From NCBI RefSeq assembly GCF_006538345.1, contig NZ_BJKL01000005.1, positions 62,001 to 126,000 of the forward strand: a stretch of DNA of 64,000 nucleotides. Direction: 5' to 3'. How positions within the stretch are numbered: the first letter of the stretch is position 1; every line of letters starts with the position of its first letter. The notes beneath the pieces are model-generated. The model saw nothing but the letters and a program-made list of their open reading frames with translations, searched no databases and had not been told where the DNA came from. Positions 20,213 through 29,990 of the stretch are shown here, one piece after another. Source of the DNA: Alteromonas sp. KUL49 (GTDB lineage Bacteria; Pseudomonadota; Gammaproteobacteria; Enterobacterales; Alteromonadaceae). Position numbers and translations under genes: made by a program.

Positions 20213-22497
20213 CGCCCTTTACTTCATCTGTGTTAGCACAGGTTCAGAAAGACGGAATAACGACGGTTTCTTTTGATATCTTCGATACCATTGTTCACCG
20301 TGTTGTCGGTAAACCTACAGATGTGTTTGTCGCCGCCTACCAAAATATTGAGGACGAAAATACCCTTCCATTAAGTGCATTTGAATATAAAGAATTGAGA
20401 GAAAGCACTGAACAAAGTGTTAAGCGCGACGCTCCCAGTGGAGAGGTGACTCTCGAAGAAATTATCTCAGCATTGCCATTCCCTCAAGCTACTCAACAAC
20501 GATTATTAACAGCTGAATTAGCAACGGAATCTGCGTTAAGCTTTATTAATCAGGACATACTAGACCTACTGAATGCGCTGGTCAGTAATGGTACAAACGT
20601 TCTGTTTATATCCGACATGTATCTGAGCGCTGAGCAAATTCGACGTACATTTTTCAGTAGCTGTAGTCACCTTGTTACGTTGCCGTTGTATGTGTCATCG
20701 GAACACGGCTGCAACAAAGCATCCGGTCAGCTTTTCGAGCATGTAAGGCAATCTGAAAAGCTAGACCCGTCGGGGTGGTTACACATTGGCGACAACCCAG
20801 TTTCCGATGGTGAAATGGCCAAGAAAGCCGGGATTCATGCGGCACTTCTTAGAGGGGTGCTGAATGAATCTGAAATTCTTCGACATGAAAGTTCATTGTT
20901 CTCTGTTCAGCAAAACTTCAATGCTGCGCGACTCATATCAGCGTCTCATTATCATCAAAACCGCTCTGCTGCGTTTGATGTTGGTAGTTTCGTATGGGGG
21001 CCGATACTGTTGTCTTTCGCTGATTGGGCAATTGACAAAGCACTCGCCACTCAGAGTCAATCAATACTATGCCTCATGCGTGAAGCTGAGGTCTTTGCCC
21101 CCATTATTGAATGGCGTCTGACTCAGCGAGGTATTTCTGGACTAAACGTTAAAAAGCTTTATGCATCACGTAAGTCCACATTTTGGCCAGCAATCGACAC
21201 TAGTGAGACTCATTGGTTTGAGGATCTCATCTATGTGCTTGTTCAGCGCAGAGGTTACTCTGTTCAAGATTTCTACAGAGATTTTCATCTCGATGAGGAT
21301 GATATTCTCACTCGGTATGCTGCTGTGGCTATCAGAGACACCGATGGATTATTTGAGCAAGGTGAGAACTTACTTAAGTTATTGACCGAAAACGCACGTG
21401 GTAAAAAAGCACAGTTAAGCGCTTATATCGCTGCTCAGCGCTCTCGTTTCACTACCTACTACAACGCAAATATCAAAACATCATTGAGTGATTCTGTGGT
21501 GTTGGACTTGGGAAATGGCGGCACCATTCCACATCATATAGAAGCAATAATGGGCATGCAGAGCCGTGCTAATTTGCTGTTCTACTCGTCAGAGCGTATT
21601 TATCGCTATTCGAGCAAATCTTGTTATAGCAGCTTCATAAACGTGCAATCAGATACCCGAAATATACGCCAACTTTTATCTCGCTCTCCAGAGTGCATTG
21701 AGCCCTTCTTGGTCGGAGACTGCGGTACAGTTATCGGATATGGTAGTGACGAACTCGCTTCCCCAGAACAAGCTGAGGGTTTACCTGAAAACAGCCAATA
21801 TGTTAATGACTTCTTCGCAGGCTTAAAGCACTTCTTCGATGTTTACCATCAGTACCAATTGCCGACTATCGAAGTAGACAATGTGTTGCCAGTGTTGTAT
21901 CGCTATTTGCAGTTGCCTACACGGGTAGAAGCTGAGCTGTTTACTGCTATTCAGCATCAAGATAACTTCGGCTCAAACGATATGTATCCAATAATCACTG
22001 ACTCCCAAGTTCGTGAAATCGTCGAATGGCCGCTCGAGGGCTTTTATCAGGAGTTTTGCCAGTACCCTAAAGTTAAAGTAGGTAAAATTCACTGGCCTCA
22101 GGCGGCAATAGCCCTAACTGATGAGAAGTTTTTAAGTAGGCAGTACGGTTTGCTGTCAATGGATACCGACGGCGACGTACTCAATTTAGTGGAGCGCGTA
22201 CTAGAGCAGAATTGGGAAACCTTTTCTGTCTATGGCGCGGGACTGTTTTTTGAAAAATTATTACCCTATGTGAAAAAATACAATTTGAATATAGAGCAAG
22301 TGATTGATCGAAAAGCAGAGATCTCTGGTGAATATGACGTTGCAGGGTTCAAGGTTCAATCGCTGAAATCTGCACTGGCGGGTGGGTGCAAAAAGATACT
22401 TATCTCTTCGTTCGCTTTCAAAGATGAAATAGCGCGCAATATCTATGAACAGTCGTCAGTTACATCTCAAAAGCCGATTGAAATACTTAGTTTGTAG
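20209..22497 (+). CDS. HAD-family protein with C-terminal Rossmann-like domain
   Basis: The 762-residue protein starts with a HAD domain (about 18-240): SFDIFDTIVHR with Asp23 as the expected nucleophile, FISDMYLSAEQ, and the metal-binding HIGDNPVSDGEMA. The second motif-I Asp is replaced by Phe, as in the DIFDT subgroup. A middle region (about 260-520) has no fold I recognise and includes ILCLMREAEVF. The C terminus (about 665-760) starts FSVYGAGLFFEKLLP and resembles the Rossmann-like tail of the next gene's product. It starts at TTG overlapping the previous stop (TTGA). Related proteins occur in surface-polysaccharide clusters; the substrate is unknown. Confidence 0.72.
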   Translation: MTPFTSSVLAQVQKDGITTVSFDIFDTIVHRVVGKPTDVFVAAYQNIEDENTLPLSAFEYKELRESTEQSVKRDAPSGEVTLEEIISALPFPQATQQRLLTAELATESALSFINQDILDLLNALVSNGTNVLFISDMYLSAEQIRRTFFSSCSHLVTLPLYVSSEHGCNKASGQLFEHVRQSEKLDPSGWLHIGDNPVSDGEMAKKAGIHAALLRGVLNESEILRHESSLFSVQQNFNAARLISASHYHQNRSAAFDVGSFVWGPILLSFADWAIDKALATQSQSILCLMREAEVFAPIIEWRLTQRGISGLNVKKLYASRKSTFWPAIDTSETHWFEDLIYVLVQRRGYSVQDFYRDFHLDEDDILTRYAAVAIRDTDGLFEQGENLLKLLTENARGKKAQLSAYIAAQRSRFTTYYNANIKTSLSDSVVLDLGNGGTIPHHIEAIMGMQSRANLLFYSSERIYRYSSKSCYSSFINVQSDTRNIRQLLSRSPECIEPFLVGDCGTVIGYGSDELASPEQAEGLPENSQYVNDFFAGLKHFFDVYHQYQLPTIEVDNVLPVLYRYLQLPTRVEAELFTAIQHQDNFGSNDMYPIITDSQVREIVEWPLEGFYQEFCQYPKVKVGKIHWPQAAIALTDEKFLSRQYGLLSMDTDGDVLNLVERVLEQNWETFSVYGAGLFFEKLLPYVKKYNLNIEQVIDRKAEISGEYDVAGFKVQSLKSALAGGCKKILISSFAFKDEIARNIYEQSSVTSQKPIEILSL

Positions 22498-22534
22498 TGA
22501 ATGTCAGTAATCTATACGGAGTGATACCAATAAT

Positions 22535-24775
22535 ATGAACACACATACTCAACAAGGTTTACCCGTGACACCGTATAGTAATACGCAATATTTTTCCGTT
22601 TTATCTCAACAAAGTCTTGATGGGCTCGGGCACACCCTTCCGGTGAGTAAGCTCATAGTCGACGACCCAGAATCGAATCAAATGGCACGTCATTTTGTGT
22701 GCACGACTGACGAGACCAGTGTGGTAATCAACCATGTTCTAAGTCACTTAGATGATACCAAAGAGTGCTATGTTACTGTGGTACAAACAGCGCAAGAAAC
22801 GAATACTCAGAAAGACATCGAAAATACTTTTTACCATGCGGATTTTCACCTAGATGTCCGAGAATGGCTAAAAAGGGATTATGCCCCTCTTACTGATAAT
22901 CGACGTTTTACCACAACAACTTTTCGACGTATAAAGCAAACTGGTCATTCGTTGTGTACGTTGGCCAACCTGCTGGACGAGCGTGATCTGCACATGGATA
23001 TGTTACGAGAGTTCTCTAGTCGCTCGGATGGACATGTATATCGCTATGCGTTTGCACAGTCATTTATACGCCCTGGTGACAACCTGCTAGACTGCGCTTG
23101 CGGACTAGGTTACGGCAGTTACTTGATGTCACTGAATGATAGTGTAAGTCACGTAACGGGCGTAGACATTTGCGTGAACAGTGTAGGCTACGCTAATCAA
23201 GTGTATGGCCACGATAAACTGAATTATCAGACCTTAGATATTGATGAGTATGCCGATACTAACTTCGAAGCCTTTGACCTAATTACCTCGTTCGAAACCA
23301 TCGAGCACGTGAAAGACTATCATTCATTTTTCAAGCTATGTTTGCGTTGCTTAAAGCCTGATGGCAGAGTGATAGCAAGTGTTCCCTACATGTGGGTAGA
23401 TGAGACCGGTAAAGACCCAAACCCATATCATTTTCATGAGTTCGACTGGCACAAGTTTAAGAACTTGTTTGAGCAATACGGCTTTCTCATTGAAGCAAGG
23501 TATCATCAAACTGCACCAGGTGGTTTCAAACTACCCCAATCACCTAGACGCTTTGAAAAATCTGCAATTGAAGCTCCAGAAACTGAAACCGAATGGCTTG
23601 TAGTGGTTGCTACTCCAGATCTTACCCATCCGCTTTGGGCTGAACAGCAAAAATTTCCTTATCAGAATCCTCAGTATGCTCAGGGAGAGTTGCCGCAATT
23701 TGTTGATTTTGCCTCGGGCTATGCCAATCCGTGGTTACACAGACAAGTCGTGCAAGTTGGTCAGCGTATTCAAGACAGTGACGTACGGCTGAAGTATGTT
23801 TCAAAACTGCTTCAGACTGGCTCTTCTGATACGCTTATGCTGCTGACATTAATGGGGTATGGCTTACCAAAAGATAATACAGCGTTGCAACGAAACTGGC
23901 TGAAACAAGCCAGTGATGGGCTAGAGGTAGTGTTATCAACCGATCTCATGGCACCCTTTACGTTGCGCTGGTATGTTTCATTGGCTTTCTTAGCGGCATG
24001 TAAATACCTAGAAAACGGAGAGTTTGCTGAGGCGAGTCGGTATTTCTTGTTAGTGACAAGAGCGGACTGCTCTGCTTTTTGTTCGGTGTTGAATATTAAG
24101 GCTATCGAGTCCCATTATTTTCTTGCCAAAATAGCGTTGTTGAATGATCAGAGCACAGAAGCTTCACAACATCTGGCAGCAGGCAAAGCACAAATATTTG
24201 CGGCAACTGAAGTGTTTAAGCACAGTATTGACGCTCAACAAGATCTCATCGCTGATTTCCTATGGAGCGAAATGGCTGAGTTGTATGACGCTGGCGCATT
24301 GCTGAATAAATTCGAGATCGCATTAGAGAGAGCATTAGATGTTGGTGAAATACTGCGACAATGCAGTCAGTGGGAGCAGAACAAGCGATTTGGCTTGTTT
24401 AATCTTGTCGAGAAGTACAGAAAGTCTAGTGATTTGACATTTCAGGCCGATATGCAGCTTGTTGCACAATCATATATTAACAAGTTGGTGACTAAGTTAG
24501 CTCAGTTGGCCAACTATGACAGAATATTTATTTGGGGCACGGGTGTTGTTGCATTGCAGTTGCACAAAGCGCTATCAAGCAAGGGGATTGACGTTGCTGG
24601 ATTTATCGATTCGCAAGCGCGATTAGGACAGAGTATTGATAATATTCCTGTTTTTTCTCCCGAATTGGCGAATCTTCTCCCAAAAGACACTGTGATTTTA
24701 ACCTCTGTCGGGTCTTCTAAAAACTTAGCAGAGCCGTTAGAGAGTCAAGGAATTCAATGTGTTTACATGGCATAA
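22535..24775 (+). CDS. Multidomain SAM-dependent methyltransferase
   Basis: This 746-residue cytoplasmic protein contains a class I methyltransferase domain (about 165-310) with SAM motif LLDCACGLGYGSYL near residue 185, VTGVDICVNS and LITSFETIEHV. A helical region (about 400-630) follows. The C-terminal domain (about 655-746) begins RIFIWGTGVVALQLHKAL, matching the tail of the preceding HAD protein in pattern. It probably methylates a sugar or glycan. The first 150 residues are unrecognised. It begins 37 bases after the HAD gene. Confidence 0.8.
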   Translation: MNTHTQQGLPVTPYSNTQYFSVLSQQSLDGLGHTLPVSKLIVDDPESNQMARHFVCTTDETSVVINHVLSHLDDTKECYVTVVQTAQETNTQKDIENTFYHADFHLDVREWLKRDYAPLTDNRRFTTTTFRRIKQTGHSLCTLANLLDERDLHMDMLREFSSRSDGHVYRYAFAQSFIRPGDNLLDCACGLGYGSYLMSLNDSVSHVTGVDICVNSVGYANQVYGHDKLNYQTLDIDEYADTNFEAFDLITSFETIEHVKDYHSFFKLCLRCLKPDGRVIASVPYMWVDETGKDPNPYHFHEFDWHKFKNLFEQYGFLIEARYHQTAPGGFKLPQSPRRFEKSAIEAPETETEWLVVVATPDLTHPLWAEQQKFPYQNPQYAQGELPQFVDFASGYANPWLHRQVVQVGQRIQDSDVRLKYVSKLLQTGSSDTLMLLTLMGYGLPKDNTALQRNWLKQASDGLEVVLSTDLMAPFTLRWYVSLAFLAACKYLENGEFAEASRYFLLVTRADCSAFCSVLNIKAIESHYFLAKIALLNDQSTEASQHLAAGKAQIFAATEVFKHSIDAQQDLIADFLWSEMAELYDAGALLNKFEIALERALDVGEILRQCSQWEQNKRFGLFNLVEKYRKSSDLTFQADMQLVAQSYINKLVTKLAQLANYDRIFIWGTGVVALQLHKALSSKGIDVAGFIDSQARLGQSIDNIPVFSPELANLLPKDTVILTSVGSSKNLAEPLESQGIQCVYMA

Positions 24776-24832
24776 GTGCATTTCAGGCTTATGCCGTTGT
24801 AGAACACGAGATTTATTAAAAGAGTATTGATT

Positions 24833-25769
24833 ATGAAGATTTTGGTTACCGGTGCATGTGGTTACAAGGGCTCGGTGTTAATCCCTAAATTGTTGCAACA
24901 AGGTCATGAAGTTGATGCATTAGATATCCAATGGTTTGGTAATTTTTTGCCAGACCACGATAACTTAAATGTTATTCAACATGATGTTAGAGATACAGCG
25001 TCGATTAATCTTCAAGGAATCGATGCCATTATTCACTTGGCATCGGTTGCAAACGACCCGTGTGGCGATTTAGATCCAAAACTGACCTGGGAGGTGAGTG
25101 CGCTAGCCACTATGCAGCTTGCAGACCGCGCTGCCAGAGAGGGGATTAAGCACTTCATATATGCGTCATCAGGTAGCGTATATGGGGTAAAAGACGAAGA
25201 TGAGGTTACCGAAGATCTGAGCTTGGAACCAATTTCTGAATACAACAAGACGAAAATGGTGTCAGAGCGCGTGTTGTTGAGCTACTCAGATAGAATGACA
25301 GTGCAAATTGTTCGTCCAGCTACGGTCTGCGGATTGTCTCCGCGTATGCGCTTGGACGTAGCAGTAAACATGCTAACAATGCAGGCGCTATTGAACGGCG
25401 TCATCACTGTATTTGGCGGAAAACAAGCACGACCTAACATCCACATCGATGATATTACCGACTTGTATCTATTTTTATTGGATAACCCTCAGAACACAGG
25501 CGTGTATAACGCTGGGTTCGAAAATATCACCATTCTTGATATTGCAGAACAAATTGGCAAAGGGATCGATACAGAAATTATTGTCACGCCTTCAAATGAA
25601 CCCCCGCTCATATCGAATTAACTCTGATAAGTTGCTCGCCACTGGCTTCAAACCAAAGAAAACCGTGCAGCACGCCATCGACGAAATTACACAGGCGTTC
25701 AAGCGCGGAGAACTTAAAAACGAGGATCGTTGGTACAACCTCAAGTGGATGCAGCAGGAAGTACTTTAA
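24833..25769 (+). pseudogene. NAD-dependent sugar epimerase, frameshifted at C5
   Basis: The sequence encodes an extended SDR enzyme starting MKILVTGACGYKGS, with HLASVANDP, YASSGSVYGV, the active-site YNKTKM (Y-x3-K) and ARPNIHIDDI. The frame stops at 25619-25621, but the expected C terminus (SYRINSDKLLATGF) continues in the next frame to 25769. Removing one C from the five-C run at 25601-25605 gives one 311-residue protein. I chose the ATG at 24833 (AAGAG upstream) over the TTG at 24827. The next gene starts on the last base of its stop, which suggests the whole reading was recently functional. It may be a sequence error. Confidence 0.82.
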
Positions 25770-26332
25770 TGAAATCCCTTATTCAACGTTATCAGCAGCG
25801 CATTATCGAGCAAATTGAATTACTCGATAGTGCGGTCATTGAGACGCTGGCGAGTACGCTATTAAGTTGTGCTCGAGAGGGGCGAAAGGTGTTCATTTGT
25901 GGCAATGGCGGAAGCGCGGGTAACGCAATTCACCTAGCCAACGACTTTCTGTACGGAATTTGCCCTGATGGTTCTAAAGCGTTAAATGTTGAAGCATTAC
26001 CCGCGAATTCGGCAGTCATTACTTGCTTAGGCAACGATATTGGATATGACAATATTTTCGCCCACCAACTGACTGTAAAAGCGGTCAAGGACGATGTATT
26101 GATAGTGCTGTCAGGAAGTGGCAACTCCCCAAACATAGTGAACGCGCTTACCGAGGCAAAACGTCTAGAAATGCAGAGCTTTGCCATACTCGGATTCTCT
26201 GGCGGGAAGGCGCTAAGCTTGGCTGATTATGCTATTCACAACGATGTAAATGATATGCAAGTCGCTGAAGATCTTCAGTTAATCGTGGGACATATGTTGA
26301 TGCAATATTTATGTGGAGAGCTGGCACAATGA
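25769..26332 (+). CDS. SIS-domain sugar isomerase, GmhA-like
   Basis: This 187-residue protein is one SIS domain resembling GmhA, which converts sedoheptulose-7-phosphate to D-glycero-D-manno-heptose-7-phosphate. It has FICGNGGSAGNAIHLANDF, VLIVLSGSGNSPNIVNA and the late VAEDLQLIVGHM. The start is the ATG at 25769, overlapping the preceding stop by one base, with AGGAAG upstream; a longer in-frame start lies inside the previous gene. With the HldE-like and nucleotidyltransferase genes at 36-38 kb it could begin a nucleotide-activated heptose pathway. Confidence 0.85.
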   Translation: MKSLIQRYQQRIIEQIELLDSAVIETLASTLLSCAREGRKVFICGNGGSAGNAIHLANDFLYGICPDGSKALNVEALPANSAVITCLGNDIGYDNIFAHQLTVKAVKDDVLIVLSGSGNSPNIVNALTEAKRLEMQSFAILGFSGGKALSLADYAIHNDVNDMQVAEDLQLIVGHMLMQYLCGELAQ

Positions 26333-27318
26333 GCGAGACAATAGCCGTCATTGGCAGTAATTCTTTTTCTGGTGCAAGTTATGTCAAGCACCTACTCGCG
26401 CAAGAAAAGCGCGTTATCGCTATTAGTCGTTCTCCCGAGCCTGTTGACGCGTTACTTCCTTACAAATGGGGACAGCAAAACACACTCGAATTTCACCAAT
26501 TGGACTTGAATAAAGACCTCTTGGCAATAGAAGCGCTGTTAGACAAGCATAAAGTGCCCACCGTTGTTAACTTTGCCGCACAGAGCATGGTTGGACAGTC
26601 TTGGGATTGGCCTGAACATTGGTTTATGACCAATGCTGTATCTACGGTAAAGCTTCATAATTGTTTGCGACATAAAGACTATCTTGATAAATACGTACAT
26701 ATTTCGACGCCAGAAGTCTACGGTTCTATGTCAGGCAGTGTCGCTGAACACGATCATTACCAACCGAGTACACCATATGCCGTGTCGAGAGCGGCGGCAG
26801 ATATGAGCTTACAAACATTTTTTGATGTTCATCAGTTTCCAGTGGTGTCGACGAGAGCCGCCAATGTGTACGGACCAGGTCAGCAGCTGTACCGGATTAT
26901 TCCCAAAACAATGATGAGTATTTTACTCAATCAAAAACTGCCCCTGCACGGTGGTGGACATTCTGAGCGTTCTTTCATTCATATAGATGACGTATCTACC
27001 GCCACACAGCTAATAAGCGAAAAGGGTACTCTTGGTGAGAGCTACCATATCTCTACAGTGCGAACGGTGACGATTAGAGCGCTAGTGGAGATGATTTGTG
27101 ATTTCATGCAAGTTGACGTGCATGAAGTATGTGAAATTACAGACGACAGACCGGGTAAAGATTCTGCTTACCTTCTAGATGCGACCAAACTGAGAACTCA
27201 ATTAGGTTGGCAAGACAAAATTAGTTTAGAGGCTGGACTTGAGCAAACCCTTGAGTGGGTGAAAAACAATTTTGATGTTTTAAAGAGTCAGGCGCTGACA
27301 TACCAGCATAAAGAATAG
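26329..27318 (+). CDS. NAD-dependent sugar epimerase/dehydratase (SDR)
   Basis: The 329-residue protein is an extended SDR enzyme with AVIGSNSFSGASYV at the N terminus, NFAAQSMVGQSWDWP, ISTPEVYGSMSG, and NVYGPGQQLYRIIP. The usual Y-x3-K active site reads PYAVSRAAAD, with Arg in place of Lys; this may be a subfamily trait. It overlaps the SIS gene by 4 bases (ATGA), with GGAGAG 8 bases before the start. It resembles GDP-mannose or dTDP-glucose 4,6-dehydratases in layout, but I cannot fix the sugar. Confidence 0.82.
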   Translation: MSETIAVIGSNSFSGASYVKHLLAQEKRVIAISRSPEPVDALLPYKWGQQNTLEFHQLDLNKDLLAIEALLDKHKVPTVVNFAAQSMVGQSWDWPEHWFMTNAVSTVKLHNCLRHKDYLDKYVHISTPEVYGSMSGSVAEHDHYQPSTPYAVSRAAADMSLQTFFDVHQFPVVSTRAANVYGPGQQLYRIIPKTMMSILLNQKLPLHGGGHSERSFIHIDDVSTATQLISEKGTLGESYHISTVRTVTIRALVEMICDFMQVDVHEVCEITDDRPGKDSAYLLDATKLRTQLGWQDKISLEAGLEQTLEWVKNNFDVLKSQALTYQHKE

Positions 27319-27332
27319 GATGTACTTGTACG

Positions 27333-27986
27333 ATGGAAATAGATCTACTGCGTAGTTACCCAAAAACGAAGCGTAACACTCAGGCGCGCAGTGAAGAAAA
27401 AACGCCGGAAGTGCGTGCTATTGCGCGTCAGTTTGGAGAACAATTTTTCGATGGCGAACGCCAGTATGGATACGGCGGCTTCAATTACAACGCGCGGTTT
27501 TGGCAACCTGTGGTACCAGATTTAAAAGCACAATACGGGTTATCGGCCAATAGCAACGTACTCGATGTGGGTTGTGCAAAAGGTTTCTTTTTATATGACT
27601 TACAACAAGTCATTCCGGGAATTGCATGTAAGGGCATTGATATTTCTGAGTACGCAATAGCCAACGCCAAACCAGAAGTGGCAGAGCTAATGCAAGTCGG
27701 GTGTGCCAGCGAGTTACCTTTTGAAGATAATAGCTTTGACTTGGTCATGAGCGTAAACACTATACATAACTTGGAGCGAGACCAATGCGGTCAAGCGCTT
27801 CAGGAAATTACTCGCGTTTCTCGTAAAAATGCGTTTATCACCGTTGATGCTTATCGCAATGAAGAAGAGGAAGCTCGTATGTATGAGTGGAACCTCACGG
27901 CGAAAACCATTATGCACGTTGATGAATGGAAAGCATTTTTTAAAGAAGTAGGTTACACCGGCGATTATTATTGGTTTATTCCATGA
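27333..27986 (+). CDS. SAM-dependent methyltransferase
   Basis: A 217-residue class I methyltransferase with motif I VLDVGCAKGFFLYDL near residue 72, GIDISEYAI, LPFEDNSFDLVMSVNTIHNL, and a C-terminal helix-strand pair. The subgroup is found in nucleotide-sugar and glycan clusters. It begins 14 bases after the SDR gene, and its TGA overlaps the start of the following E1-alpha gene (ATGA). Substrate is unknown. Confidence 0.82.
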   Translation: MEIDLLRSYPKTKRNTQARSEEKTPEVRAIARQFGEQFFDGERQYGYGGFNYNARFWQPVVPDLKAQYGLSANSNVLDVGCAKGFFLYDLQQVIPGIACKGIDISEYAIANAKPEVAELMQVGCASELPFEDNSFDLVMSVNTIHNLERDQCGQALQEITRVSRKNAFITVDAYRNEEEEARMYEWNLTAKTIMHVDEWKAFFKEVGYTGDYYWFIP

Positions 27987-28939
27987 GTGAATTACTAGAG
28001 CATTATCGCAGAATTTTGCGAATCAGGCGTATCGAAGAAGCAATTGCAGCGCGATATAGCGAACAGAAAATGCGCTGCCCAACTCATTTGTCGATAGGCC
28101 AAGAAGCAGTGGCTGTAGGTGTATCTGCATGCTTGAAAAATGCTGACAAAGCATACAGTTCTCACAGAGCACACGCTCACTATTTGGCGAAAGGTGGCTC
28201 ATTGGACGCCTTGATTAGTGAACTCTATGGTAAAGCAACGGGGTGCACTGGCGGGCGTGGTGGTTCAATGCACTTAAGTGACTTAAGTGTGGGGTTTGTC
28301 GCCAGTACGGCAATTGTTGGTAACAGTATTCCGTTAGCTGTGGGCAATGGTCTTCATCAACAAGTGCAAAAGCTCGACGAAATCTCGGTGACGTACTTCG
28401 GCGAAGGTGCGACCGAAGAAGGCGCTTTTTATGAGTCGGCAAACTTTGCTGCACTGCGTAAGCTGCCAGTGTTGTTTGTGTGTGAAAACAATCGTTACTC
28501 CGTATACAGTCCGTTGTCGGTGCGTCAACCGGATTCACGTTCAATCGTAACACTTGCAAACTCGATTGGATTGAATGCAGTAGAAGTTGATGGCAACGAC
28601 GTAGAGCAAGTAGTAGATGCGACACAAAGCCTTTTAGAGGGCGTTCGCTCTGGCAAGGGGCCTGCGTTGATAGAATGCCACACTTATCGACACAGAGAAC
28701 ATTGTGGCCCGAATTTTGACGACGATTTGGGCTATCGACCGTCTGAAGAAGTAGCACATTGGATTTCTAATGACCCCTTAGATCGGGCATACAATAAGTT
28801 ATTGGCCAATGGTGTTTCTGAATCACTGCTTAGGGCTATGACTACTGAAATCGATTCAGAAGTTAAACAGGCCTTTGACTTTGCCGAAAGTGCTCCTGAG
28901 CCCAGTGAAGTCAACAATGGGGATTATCTTTATGCCTGA
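27983..28939 (+). CDS. Thiamine-diphosphate dehydrogenase E1 alpha subunit
   Basis: This 318-residue protein matches the alpha chain of 2-oxoacid dehydrogenase E1 enzymes (pyruvate/acetoin type). It has YSSHRAHAHYLAKGG, GGRGGSMHLSD, and the thiamine-diphosphate/Mg motif YFGEGATEEGAFYE ending in VCENN. It overlaps the previous gene by 4 bases and the E1-beta gene by 8 bases. No E2 or E3 component is nearby, so the pair probably performs a decarboxylation or ligation making a precursor for the sugar pathway. Confidence 0.87.
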   Translation: MSELLEHYRRILRIRRIEEAIAARYSEQKMRCPTHLSIGQEAVAVGVSACLKNADKAYSSHRAHAHYLAKGGSLDALISELYGKATGCTGGRGGSMHLSDLSVGFVASTAIVGNSIPLAVGNGLHQQVQKLDEISVTYFGEGATEEGAFYESANFAALRKLPVLFVCENNRYSVYSPLSVRQPDSRSIVTLANSIGLNAVEVDGNDVEQVVDATQSLLEGVRSGKGPALIECHTYRHREHCGPNFDDDLGYRPSEEVAHWISNDPLDRAYNKLLANGVSESLLRAMTTEIDSEVKQAFDFAESAPEPSEVNNGDYLYA

Positions 28940-29990
28940 TTTCACTACGTTTAAAGAACAAATTAATTTTGCTCAGCACGAAGCTATGAAACAAGACGAC
29001 GCCATGCTTAGTTTTGGTTTAGGCATCGATGACCCCAAAGGAATATTTGGCACAACGTCTGGACTAGCAGAGCAATTTGGCTCAGATCGCGTCTTCGATA
29101 TGCCAACAGCGGAAAACGCCATGACTGGTATCGGTATTGGTGCGGCGTTGTCGGGTAGTCGCGTATTGATGAGTCATCAACGCATGGACTTTTTTCTACT
29201 GGCAATGGATCAATTGGTGAATAACGCCGCTAAGTGGCATTACATGTTCAACGGTGAAATGAAAGTACCGTTAACAGTAAGAGTCATTGTTGGTCGAGGT
29301 TGGGGGCAAGGGCCGACCCACGCACAGAATTTGCAATCTTGGTTTGCTCATGTTCCAGGATTGAAAGTTGTTGTTCCAAGTACAACAGACGCTGTTGCCA
29401 GTCAGTTGTACGATGCAATAATGGATGACAACCCAGTGCTGTTTATTGAGCACCGGTGGCTTCATGAACAAACGTGTAAACCCGAGCAAGTGGTGGCGAT
29501 AGACAGTGCTCCAGAACCTGTTCGTGTGCATCGCCAAGGAGATAGTTGTACGATTATCGCCAATAGCTACATGTTAGTTGAGTCACTGGTAGCAGCGGAC
29601 TATTTGGCAACGAAAGGAATTCATGTAGACGTTTTAGAGACTGTTCATCTGGATCCTGATAATTGGACGAGTATTTATCAGTCGGTCAATAAAACAGGGC
29701 GCGCGATCATATGTGACAGTGCTCATAAGCACTTTTCTGTCGCTGCCGAGTTGTCTAGTAGCGTTACGGAGCACTGTTTTTCTTCTCTTAAATTACCACC
29801 GATGCGCTTAGCGCTGCCTAATTACCCAGAACCAACCAGTTACTTTTTGACGCAGTCGTATTACCAAAATGCAAAGAACATTGTAAGCAATGTGGCGAAT
29901 GCCTTGGGTGTACGTGTTGAAATAGATGAAGATTTTCAAACATCGCAACATCATGATATTCCTGGAGCATGGTTTAAAGGACCTTTTTAA
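28932..29990 (+). CDS. Thiamine-diphosphate dehydrogenase E1 beta subunit
   Basis: The 352-residue partner of the preceding gene has the transketolase-type pyrimidine-binding domain (PTAENAMTGIGIGAALSG near residue 57) with the Glu that activates thiamine, QLVNNAAKWHYMF, and a C-terminal transketolase domain near 200-340 (CTIIANSYMLVESL). I chose the ATG at 28932, preceded by GGGG, because the beta chain aligns from there; the frame is open upstream within the alpha gene. It ends directly before the aminotransferase gene with no gap. Confidence 0.86.
   Translation: MPDFTTFKEQINFAQHEAMKQDDAMLSFGLGIDDPKGIFGTTSGLAEQFGSDRVFDMPTAENAMTGIGIGAALSGSRVLMSHQRMDFFLLAMDQLVNNAAKWHYMFNGEMKVPLTVRVIVGRGWGQGPTHAQNLQSWFAHVPGLKVVVPSTTDAVASQLYDAIMDDNPVLFIEHRWLHEQTCKPEQVVAIDSAPEPVRVHRQGDSCTIIANSYMLVESLVAADYLATKGIHVDVLETVHLDPDNWTSIYQSVNKTGRAIICDSAHKHFSVAAELSSSVTEHCFSSLKLPPMRLALPNYPEPTSYFLTQSYYQNAKNIVSNVANALGVRVEIDEDFQTSQHHDIPGAWFKGPF

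Noticed and set aside
28215..28757. A 180-codon reverse open frame inside the E1-alpha gene
   Set aside because: It is antisense to a well-supported gene, has no ribosome site and its translation looks like a composition shadow.
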